The position numbers and the translations under genes were made by a program. This document shows, one piece after another, positions 1 to 4,874 of a stretch of DNA of 11,184 nt (positions are counted from its first letter, which is position 1; the number at the start of each line of letters is the position of its first letter). This DNA is from Candidatus Woesearchaeota archaeon (GTDB taxonomy: Archaea; Nanobdellota; Nanobdellia; Woesearchaeales; UBA11576). Where the stretch lies: positions 1 through 11,184 of the forward strand of contig JALWQS010000146.1 in NCBI GenBank assembly GCA_027083015.1, written 5' to 3'. The notes beneath the pieces are model-generated. The model saw only the letters and a list, made by a program, of their open reading frames with translations, did not search any database and was not told the DNA's origin.

Positions 1-2
1 AC

Positions 3-392
3 TTAAACCTAGATGATACTCCCGAAGCGGACTTAGGAGTCAAGCCAGCCAATAAAGGACCGGGACAGAGTGACGTGACATTCTCTCTGCTCAACCTTCC
101 GGGAAACAAGAAAGTGATAGACATCCTGCCACCAGGAAGTGTGGACAGGACTAAACGAGTAGTAGAAGCAGGACAAGGAAACGAATCTGTCCCTGTAGAA
201 AGCTCTGGTTCAGAAGGATCCTCAGGAGTCCAGGAAACACTGGATAACTACGCAGAAGGGATGCTGGAATTCGTCGAAACATTGGACATGAAAACAAAAG
301 CACCATTCTGGGGAGGACTTTTGCTCGCTCTGCTCATCATAGCAGCAGGTCTGGGAATATACTTCTTCGTGACCCGAGATAAAGAAGAGTAA
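3..392 (+). CDS. 3' end of a C-terminally membrane-anchored protein (5' partial)
   Basis: The reading frame is open to the left edge, so this is the last ~129 residues of a longer protein. A GTG at 75 could be read as a start, but it has no Shine-Dalgarno sequence and the frame continues upstream. The visible part is hydrophilic and rich in Gly, Ser, Glu and Val (residues with GSEGSSG near the middle). One hydrophobic segment of about 22 residues follows (from FWGGLLLALL to YFFV), then a short charged tail ending RDKEE. This layout suggests an exported or surface protein held by a C-terminal membrane helix with a tiny cytoplasmic tail. I do not recognise a family. Two T-tracts follow the stop codon. 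Confidence 0.7.
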   Translation, partial: LNLDDTPEADLGVKPANKGPGQSDVTFSLLNLPGNKKVIDILPPGSVDRTKRVVEAGQGNESVPVESSGSEGSSGVQETLDNYAEGMLEFVETLDMKTKAPFWGGLLLALLIIAAGLGIYFFVTRDKEE

Positions 393-411
393 GCAGGATA
401 GAAGCGTCTAA

Positions 412-438
412 TAATATTTTTGTCTCAAATATTTTTTG
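412..438 (+). terminator. Tandem T-tracts, likely archaeal intrinsic terminator
   Basis: A T5 run (417-421) and a T6 run (432-437) lie 25-45 bases after the stop of the first gene, each preceded by AATA/AAATA. Archaeal RNA polymerase terminates at oligo-T tracts without needing a hairpin. The call rests on position and base runs only. Confidence 0.5.
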
Positions 439-460
439 TATTATCTAAGTATGATCTTAG

Positions 461-468
461 TATATAGA
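461..468 (+). promoter_or_regulatory. TATA box for the MBL-fold hydrolase gene
   Basis: TATATAGA lies about 65 bases upstream of the ATG at 530. With archaeal spacing (box centred about 26 bases before the start) transcription would begin near 491 and leave a ~39-base leader. That leader contains no clear Shine-Dalgarno sequence. Confidence 0.45.
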
Positions 469-529
469 CTTTGCACATGACCCCATCGGTCCATAACTAA
501 ACCATACACTCTAAAACCAGAGCGATATC

Positions 530-1462
530 ATGGAACAAAAAAACCACGCCGAAGAAAGTGAAGATAAGATCCTGGTACATGTTCTCGGTACAACAAGCTA
601 TAGTTCAAAGATACCTTTCTTTCCAAGCTTCATTCTGGAATATGGAGGAAAATATGCAATAGTTGATCCCACAACAAAACTACAAGCAGCATTATGGCAG
701 CTTGAAAGGGTATCAGGAAAAAAGATAACAGTTGCAGAGATAGATACAGCAATACTCTCTCACATACATTCAGACCACGCAGCAGGGATGATAGACCTTT
801 CTATAGCTAAACTGTATGTAGAAAGACGGAAAGGAGAAGACAGATGCAGGTTCGTAGGCGTTCCCGAAGTACTAAAAGTATGTGAAGACAAGGTAATAAC
901 AGGAACACTGGAATACACCTTCAATCAGGAGATGCAGGAAGTACAAAACGACGTCCATAACATATTCAGGCAGGTACCATTAGAGCCAGATAAGCCCTGC
1001 GAAGTAGACAAGATAGATGAAGAAAATGTGCTGATAGTGACAGCAAGACAAGGACAACACGCAGTAAGAGGAGGATCTTACGGTTTTATATTCACATACA
1101 GGGGAGTATCAGTAGGGTACAGCGGAGATACAGCTTTAGGGAAAGACGGAAGAGGATTGCTGAGTTTTATAGAAGACTCAGACATGTACATCCACGAAGC
1201 AGGAGGCGTATGCGTAGCAGGTCACGTGCCTATGAAGACACTTGAAGAACTGGTGGATACGGAAAGGAAAGACCGCTTAAAAGTCATACATTATAATGAT
1301 CATCAGATAAGCAGGAAAAGACTCCCATTGCTCATGCCCTGGGTAAGCTATGAAGTAAGCAAGAAAGGAATAAGATCATTGCCAATAACTCAAGAAGGGG
1401 CGAAAGAACTGGAAAAGTACGGGTTTGACATATCAGGAATAGAGATAGAACAACCAAAATAA
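530..1462 (+). CDS. Metallo-beta-lactamase-fold metal-dependent hydrolase
   Basis: The 310-residue protein has a complete set of MBL-fold metal ligands: the HxHxDH motif at 78-83 (H78, H80, D82, H83, followed by AAGM), H177 in GQHAVRGGSYGF, D200 in GYSGDT, and H254 in VIHYND; H222 (IHEA) is a further candidate. The His/Gly-Gly-Tyr-Gly-Phe segment and the C-terminal IHYND resemble the RNase Z / phosphodiesterase-like branch more than true beta-lactamases. There is no signal peptide, so it should act in the cytoplasm on a phosphoester or similar bond; the substrate cannot be read from the sequence. A roughly 60-residue insert between the HxHxDH motif and H177 contains several Cys residues and may form a substrate lid. 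The ATG at 530 is the first in frame after the TATA box, and the gene appears monocistronic. Confidence 0.85.
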   Translation: MEQKNHAEESEDKILVHVLGTTSYSSKIPFFPSFILEYGGKYAIVDPTTKLQAALWQLERVSGKKITVAEIDTAILSHIHSDHAAGMIDLSIAKLYVERRKGEDRCRFVGVPEVLKVCEDKVITGTLEYTFNQEMQEVQNDVHNIFRQVPLEPDKPCEVDKIDEENVLIVTARQGQHAVRGGSYGFIFTYRGVSVGYSGDTALGKDGRGLLSFIEDSDMYIHEAGGVCVAGHVPMKTLEELVDTERKDRLKVIHYNDHQISRKRLPLLMPWVSYEVSKKGIRSLPITQEGAKELEKYGFDISGIEIEQPK

Positions 1463-1497
1463 AGTAAAAGATAAAATGAAAAATCAAGAAGAGATGT

Positions 1498-1827
1498 TTA
1501 CTTCTTTTTCTTCTTCAAAGCCATAGCAACAGCCGCACCAACAGCAGCGCCTATGCTAGCAGCGATAAGAGCAGCTTTTTCAGGATTCTTTTTAGCATAA
1601 GCCTGAGCCTGCTTATGAGCCGCGTCAAATTTCTTCTTTGCTTTAGCAAGTTCAGCCTGCGCTTTTTTCTTAGCAGCAGCCTCTTTCTTCTTTGCTTTAG
1701 CAAGTTCAGCTTTAGCTTTTTTCTTAAGGGCAGCCACTTTCTTCCTGACCACTTTTTTCTTAGAAACAACCTTCTTTATAGGTTTCTTCTTAGAAGTTTT
1801 TCTCTTAACAGCTTTCTTGACCATCAT
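1498..1827 (-). CDS. Lysine/alanine-rich basic protein with C-terminal hydrophobic segment
   Basis: The 109-residue protein has three zones. Residues 1-30 are very basic, with repeated KK/KKK clusters like a histone H1 tail. Residues 31-75 are a Lys/Ala/Glu helix with two copies of AELAKAKKK. Residues 76-109 read like the membrane tail of the DUF883/ElaB/YqjD group: an Asn-Pro-Glu-Lys turn, a Gly/Ala-rich hydrophobic stretch (about 85-104) and a terminal KKKKK. In E. coli, YqjD uses such a tail to sit in the inner membrane and binds ribosomes. A membrane-tethered nucleic-acid-binding protein is my inference here. The start overlaps the upstream stop as ATGA, and a strong AGGAGG lies at 1835-1840. 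The first two codons are both ATG. Alternatively it is a soluble histone H1-like chromatin protein. Confidence 0.8.
   Translation of the reverse strand: MMVKKAVKRKTSKKKPIKKVVSKKKVVRKKVAALKKKAKAELAKAKKKEAAAKKKAQAELAKAKKKFDAAHKQAQAYAKKNPEKAALIAASIGAAVGAAVAMALKKKKK
1631..1710 (-). repeat. 54-bp-period internal duplication in the lysine-rich gene
   Basis: A 26-base segment is perfectly repeated at 1631-1656 and 1685-1710. The bases that follow (for example GCTTTTTTCTTA at 1660-1671 and 1714-1725) also match. The period of 54 bases is 18 codons, so the duplication is in frame and yields the two AELAKAKKK blocks. Confidence 0.85.
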
Positions 1828-2192
1828 TTTTCAGCCTCCTTAACCTTATTCTTAAGATCAACATATTTCTTGAAAAGAAGAGTACAGATAACCAATAAAC
1901 CGCCTATGATAAGAAAAGCATAAGCCTTCTCAAGAGCAGCTATATCAATAAGAACATAGATAAATCCGATACAGAAGAATACAATAGTCAAAAGCGATAA
2001 GAACGTAAAGATCAGATCCTGAATAAACTTTTGATGAGACTTCTCAAGCCTTTTCTGAGCATCGTCAAAAACAGAATCTATGCCTTCACGCATACGACCA
2101 GCAATATTCTCAAGAGCTACACTTTGGACTATGGAAAAAAGACTCTTAACAAAAGTAGAAACCCAAGTTGTGTCATCACCTTCTTTTTTCAT
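1824..2192 (-). CDS. Two-helix membrane protein resembling YqjE / phage holin superfamily III
   Basis: The 122-residue protein has an amphipathic N-terminal half (to ~58, including an acidic/basic helix DDAQKRLEKSHQ), a hydrophobic hairpin with helices at about 61-84 and 91-108, and a Lys/Glu-rich tail. This layout (soluble helix, two membrane helices with a short turn, charged tail) is that of the PF07332 group (YqjE, putative holin-X). The assignment is by pattern only. It is the first gene of a two-gene operon, and its TGA overlaps the ATG of the lysine-rich gene. In many bacteria a DUF883/YqjD-type protein is paired with YqjE in the same way, which supports both calls. A TATA box is placed so that the transcript would begin at or one base before the ATG, so the mRNA is probably leaderless. 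Confidence 0.75.
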   Translation of the reverse strand: MKKEGDDTTWVSTFVKSLFSIVQSVALENIAGRMREGIDSVFDDAQKRLEKSHQKFIQDLIFTFLSLLTIVFFCIGFIYVLIDIAALEKAYAFLIIGGLLVICTLLFKKYVDLKNKVKEAEK

Positions 2193-2215
2193 AATAGTAT
2201 CCAGATACTAACTGA

Positions 2216-2223
2216 TATTTAAA
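2216..2223 (-). promoter_or_regulatory. TATA box of the minus-strand operon (leaderless start)
   Basis: On the minus strand the sequence reads AAACC TTTAAATA, a BRE-like element plus TATA box centred at ~2219.5. Twenty-six to twenty-seven bases downstream is ~2193, next to the ATG at 2192. No Shine-Dalgarno sequence precedes that ATG, whereas the second gene has a perfect one. This is the usual archaeal pattern of a leaderless first gene with SD-led internal genes. Confidence 0.6.
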
Positions 2224-2387
2224 GGTTTAGCATAATTCGGCTAATCTACCTTTAGTTCGAGGAGGAGGTCATTGCACGAGGATTTTATGTTAGTTCCGGT
2301 TATCAGATTGTTTCATGATGACATACCATACTTTGCTGCCTGTTTGAGCCTTACTTACTCAGTTGCTGGATTGCCCTACTCCATCTC

Positions 2388-2437
2388 GCTCACTTGGTAC
2401 TTAGCTCACTCGGCACTTCGCGCAGTCAGCACTTCGC
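2388..2437 (+). repeat. Short direct repeats with 16-base spacing
   Basis: GCTCACT occurs at 2388-2394 and 2404-2410, and GCACTTCGC at 2413-2421 and 2429-2437. Both pairs are exactly 16 bases apart. They sit inside the GC-rich islet. Confidence 0.6.
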
Positions 2438-2464
2438 TGCTCATACCTCATTACGCTCGGTTCT

Positions 2465-2522
2465 GTCGCGCCGCCACTATACCCTCACTGCGTTCGTGCA
2501 TAGCGGCAAAGGAGGCGGCGAC
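2465..2522 (+). other. GC-rich inverted repeats (alternative hairpins)
   Basis: GTCGC and CGCC at 2465-2475 (split by a GC bulge) can pair with GGCGGCGAC at 2514-2522. Nested inside, GCCGC..TAT at 2470-2480 can pair with ATAGCGGC at 2500-2507. The two pairings share the GCCGCC bases, so only one can form fully at a time. No function is known. Confidence 0.35.
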
Positions 2523-2688
2523 GGTCAATCTATCAACAGCAACAGTGATGATAGTATAGAAGGCAGTATTATAGAAACTTCTAGTTCATGGACAGAGCCA
2601 GTTACCGTAACATTTATAAAGAGCCTTGATGTGTAATAAAGCTGTTTGTAAGCTTAAAGCAGTTGTATTTTCCGCGCAAATAATCAAA

Positions 2689-2805
2689 GGGCGCGTAGTT
2701 TAGTGGCTACAACGCAATCATTTTGATTTGCAAGTATCTGGCGTTGCCACAGATAACATCCCGTTGACGTCGGGAAGGTCTCCAGTTCGAGTCTGGACGC
2801 GCCCA
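2689..2805 (+). tRNA. tRNA-Val(GAC), intron-containing
   Basis: The acceptor strands GGGCGCG (2689-2695) and CGCGCCC (2798-2804) pair perfectly, with A2805 as discriminator and no encoded CCA. The anticodon arm is TCCCG-TTGACGT-CGGGA (2759-2775), giving anticodon GAC (2766-2768). The variable loop is AGGTC, and the T arm is TCCAG-TTCGAGT-CTGGA (2781-2797). The D arm is interrupted by an insert of 44 bases. Removing 2709-2752 restores GTTT-AGTGGCTA-TAAC with A14, G18, G19 and A21 in place, and gives a mature tRNA of 73 nt. The 13-22 pair stays a mismatch (T-T), as in eukaryotic tRNA-Val, which I recall has the same T-T pair. A GAC anticodon reads the valine codons GTC and GTT. Confidence 0.93.
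2709..2752 (+). other. tRNA intron in the D loop with a strict BHB motif
   Basis: The precursor can form a bulge-helix-bulge. The central helix is GTGG (2703-2706) with CCAC (2747-2750). The 5' bulge is CTA (2707-2709) and the 3' bulge is AGA (2751-2753). The inner helix is CAACGC (2710-2715) with GCGTTG (2741-2746), and a weak outer helix pairs TTA (2700-2702) with TAA (2754-2756). Cutting after the second base of each bulge, as archaeal splicing endonuclease does, removes exactly 44 bases and places the intron between tRNA positions 20a and 21. The intron loop holds a further small hairpin, AATCA/TGATT (2716-2728). Confidence 0.8.
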
Positions 2806-2887
2806 TCATACTTATTACACCAAAACAGTTCATTAATACACTATCAGGCGATCTGAAATAACTCTGCAATAAGGACGGAAAAAAGGA

Positions 2888-2902
2888 CAGACAGGTCGTC
2901 TG
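2888..2902 (+). promoter_or_regulatory. Leader hairpin and Shine-Dalgarno before the PH-domain gene
   Basis: CAGAC (2888-2892) pairs with GTCTG (2898-2902) across a five-base loop. It lies 11 bases before a GAGG Shine-Dalgarno (2914-2917) that is six bases from the ATG at 2924. The hairpin is short and its role is unknown. Confidence 0.35.
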
Positions 2903-2923
2903 GATTCAAAAAAGAGGCGAATC

Positions 2924-3466
2924 ATGGAATTACCGCAGTATACACTGCACCATACCATAAAACGTATGGTCATACCAAGAGTTATCATGTTGCTAATCCT
3001 AGCTCCAGTCTTCTATGCCGGGGTATGGTTGAATGCAAAACTTCTCAGTATGCAAGTTCCAGGCATAGTATCGGTACTTATAATCATCGTCCTTCTGGTT
3101 CTCGTGGGTTTGCAAAGCCTGTTAGATTATGTGAGGTTCCAAAAATTCCGCTACTTGTTCTATACCAACAGGATAGAATACGAAGGAAAAAAACCGCAAA
3201 CATTTCTCTTTGCAGACTTCACGGAAGCAAAACTAAAGCAAAATTTCCTAGATAAGATGTTCAATACAGGATCCATAGTGCTGAGCAAGACTTTCTCTAT
3301 AGGACCGATATCCAATGTTACACAGATCAAGACATATCTGGAACAATTAGTACAATACTACAAGTTTACACAGGAAAGATACAGGGTACAACAAGCGCAA
3401 CAAAAGATGACGGCCGGACAATCAACACAAGCAGGAGATGTAGTACAGGCAGGACAAGCAGTATAG
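2924..3466 (+). CDS. Membrane protein with bacterial PH-like (bPH2/DUF304-type) domain
   Basis: The 180-residue protein has two membrane helices (about 17-36 and 46-68) followed by a domain at ~75-145. Its order (YLFYTNRIEYEG, then the acidic/hydrophobic FLFADFTEAKLKQN, then LDKMFNTGSIVLSKTF, then ISNVTQIKTYLEQLV) matches the YdbS/bPH2 family: a strand giving the residue-type switch, a 'lfgtGsI' turn, and a closing 'i.n....yl..li' helix. Such proteins sit in the cell membrane with the PH-like domain inside; their function is poorly known. The C-terminal ~30 residues form a Gln/Ala/Gly-rich tail (from RVQQAQQ), probably disordered. A GAGG Shine-Dalgarno at 2914-2917 supports the ATG start. It lies 118 bases after the tRNA and may share its transcript. 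Family assignment is from pattern, not a search. Confidence 0.75.
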   Translation: MELPQYTLHHTIKRMVIPRVIMLLILAPVFYAGVWLNAKLLSMQVPGIVSVLIIIVLLVLVGLQSLLDYVRFQKFRYLFYTNRIEYEGKKPQTFLFADFTEAKLKQNFLDKMFNTGSIVLSKTFSIGPISNVTQIKTYLEQLVQYYKFTQERYRVQQAQQKMTAGQSTQAGDVVQAGQAV

Positions 3467-3553
3467 GCATCAACGCAAACATCTTCAGCATTACCAAGAT
3501 CACAGACAGACCAATGACCAAGAATCTGACATTTATGAGGATATGTGCTTAGT

Positions 3554-3568
3554 GATATTAGCAATATC
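3554..3568 (+). other. AT-rich inverted repeat before the AI-2E-family gene
   Basis: GATATT (3554-3559) and AATATC (3563-3568) form a perfect 6-bp stem with a three-base loop, followed by TTTGATTT. It lies between the PH-domain gene and the transporter. It may be a weak terminator or an operator; nothing decides between these. Confidence 0.35.
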
Positions 3569-3608
3569 TTTGATTTAGCAGAACTTCATGATATATGATT
3601 GATAAACC

Positions 3609-4835
3609 ATGAGAACTACAAAGACAAAAAAGACGAAAATGCGAAAGCAGAGAGAAAAAGCAGAAGCCAGAAGAGCAAGAGTTATCAATCGTAGTGGAAA
3701 ACCAGACGACAAGAATGCAGGAGAGAAAAAGAACTTAAGAGAAAAGAAGAACTTAAGAGAAATGAACGTCCTCTGGAGAAAAAAAGAATCACATATGACA
3801 TTCCTGATATTCTTCTTCATTTTGGGGCTGGTATCAGTACTTATCCTCAAACCTTTCTTTACGATAATAATGATAAGTGGAATCCTGGCTTACATACTCT
3901 ATCCTGCGTATGAAGGGTTCTTAGAGATGTTCAAAAGAAAAGGGGTTGCCGCAGGTATCGTCGTATTCCTGTTATTTATGCTCATATTAGCGCCAATCGT
4001 GCTGTTAGCTGGAGTAGTGACCAATGAGACAGTCAATTCCTACAATTATATCCGGGAATTCATAAGTTCAGGGAAACTGGATAACTATTGCGAACAGGAA
4101 AACATAGGCTGTTCACTATACAATTACCTTGACCAAACAGCCACCAAGTATGGGTTGGACATGACACAACACATCAAAGAAGGAGCGATCGTATTGGCCG
4201 GAACGATCGTCAGAAAAGTATCAAACATCTTATTCAATATGCCGATGATAATAATGGAATTCTTTTTTGTCATGTTCATAACCTATTATTTCCTGAAAGA
4301 CGGAAAAAATTGGCTCTTACACCTAAAAGAAAGACTTCCTCTGGATCAGGAAGTGAAAGATAATGTAGCAAAACAATTTTTAGAAGTCATGCATGCGACG
4401 ATATACGGAGCAGTGGTCATAGCAATAATCCAGGGATCAATAGCAGCAGTCGGTTATTTCTTTTTAGGCGTACCATCGCCGTTACTCTTCGGTTTCCTGA
4501 CAATGATAGCAGTATTCATACCATTTGTAGGAGGAGGATTGGTATGGGTACCATTAGTTATATATCTCTTATGGCAGGGGATAAGTATAGGAAGCACAAT
4601 CATAGTATACAAAGCCACAGGATTGTTCCTGTTCGGTCTCTTTGTCATATCGACCATCGACAATATACTAAAACCGAAGATAGTCGGTGATAAAGCAAAG
4701 ATGCACCCACTAGTTATACTCTTAGGAGTCTTTGGGGGATTGGCAGTATTTGGAATAGTAGGAATACTTATAGGTCCATTAGTGCTTGCATTATTCCTGA
4801 CAGCCTTAAGGATCTATGAACGGCAGGCAAATTGA
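3609..4835 (+). CDS. AI-2E / PerM (UPF0118) family membrane transporter
   Basis: The protein has 408 residues as drawn. The family hallmarks lie in the C-terminal half: FxxxYYFLKDG at ~222-232, the GVPSPLLFGFLTMIAVFIPFVGGG region at 287-310, DNxLKPxxxG at 351-360, HPL at 366-368, and GGxxxFGxxGxxxGP at 376-390. About eight membrane helices are visible. Members export small molecules or ions (AI-2 and Na+/H+ in studied bacteria); the substrate here cannot be inferred. The family is usually ~350 residues, and the excess is a ~60-residue, highly charged N-terminus with a tandem EKKNLR repeat. Start choice is uncertain. No Shine-Dalgarno precedes 3609, and a TATA-like TATATGA near 3592-3598 would start transcription after it. 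In-frame ATGs at 3639, 3762 and 3795 are alternatives, and 3795 gives the usual family length. The AMP phosphorylase gene follows after 39 bases. Confidence 0.85.
   Translation: MRTTKTKKTKMRKQREKAEARRARVINRSGKPDDKNAGEKKNLREKKNLREMNVLWRKKESHMTFLIFFFILGLVSVLILKPFFTIIMISGILAYILYPAYEGFLEMFKRKGVAAGIVVFLLFMLILAPIVLLAGVVTNETVNSYNYIREFISSGKLDNYCEQENIGCSLYNYLDQTATKYGLDMTQHIKEGAIVLAGTIVRKVSNILFNMPMIIMEFFFVMFITYYFLKDGKNWLLHLKERLPLDQEVKDNVAKQFLEVMHATIYGAVVIAIIQGSIAAVGYFFLGVPSPLLFGFLTMIAVFIPFVGGGLVWVPLVIYLLWQGISIGSTIIVYKATGLFLFGLFVISTIDNILKPKIVGDKAKMHPLVILLGVFGGLAVFGIVGILIGPLVLALFLTALRIYERQAN
3720..3761 (+). repeat. Tandem 18-bp repeat in the transporter N-terminus
   Basis: Two near-identical 18-base units, each containing AAGAACTTAAGA, encode EKKNLR-EKKNLR at residues 39-50, just before the alternative start at 3762. 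The repeat lies in the basic extension that other family members usually lack. Confidence 0.6.
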
Positions 4836-4863
4836 TGATAAACAGACCAGCATTAACAAAAAA

Positions 4864-4868
4864 GAGGT
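4864..4868 (+). promoter_or_regulatory. Shine-Dalgarno that fixes the TTG start of AMP phosphorylase
   Basis: GAGGT at 4864-4868 is six bases upstream of TTG at 4875. The N-terminus that results (KFKVKDMDIATGG) fits the start of archaeal AMP phosphorylases. The next in-frame ATG (4896) would drop the first seven residues and lacks such a site. Confidence 0.7.
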
Positions 4869-4874
4869 AGAAGA

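Larger units (their letters stand above)
2224..2688 (+). other. Gene-free region with GC-rich islet; possible gene remnant
   Basis: I see no convincing intact gene. A TTG frame from 2272, with GGAGGAGG at 2261-2268, runs 95 codons, but its product resembles no family and looks like read-through of repeats. A second frame ends at 2636 with a serine/acid-rich tail (GQSINSNSDDSIEGS to IKSLDV) whose codon use resembles real genes here. The same frame at 2256-2313 reads as plausible protein (EEEVIARGFYVSSGYQIVS) before two stops. This could be one old gene broken by the islet, but that is speculative. Bases 2401-2520 are 60% G+C by hand count, against roughly 40% around. A TTTATAAA at 2613-2620 may be a promoter for downstream RNA. 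Confidence 0.4.

Noticed and set aside
75..392. A complete 105-residue protein starting at GTG 75
   Set aside because: The frame is open to the window edge with coherent protein sequence and there is no Shine-Dalgarno, so a partial longer gene is more likely.
1615..1923. Plus-strand hydrophobic 102-codon frame
   Set aside because: It is the complement of the lysine-rich gene: Lys codons read in reverse as Phe/Leu/Ser.
1824..2192. Prophage holin with an associated lysis cassette
   Set aside because: No endolysin or other phage gene is nearby, and the partner gene fits the housekeeping YqjD/YqjE-like pairing better.
2715..2758. Intron placed between the D stem and the anticodon stem (25/26 or 26/27)
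   Set aside because: Removing these bases also leaves a plausible tRNA, but no bulge-helix-bulge forms at those sites, whereas 2709-2752 gives a strict one.
2684..2869. A 61-codon minus-strand frame covering the tRNA
   Set aside because: It is antisense to a well-formed tRNA with intact arms, and frames reading through antisense tRNA commonly give such spurious peptides.
3358..3564. Cysteine-rich 68-codon minus-strand frame
   Set aside because: It is antisense to the end of the PH-domain gene and arises from the Gln/Ala/Gly-rich codons there; it has no promoter or Shine-Dalgarno.
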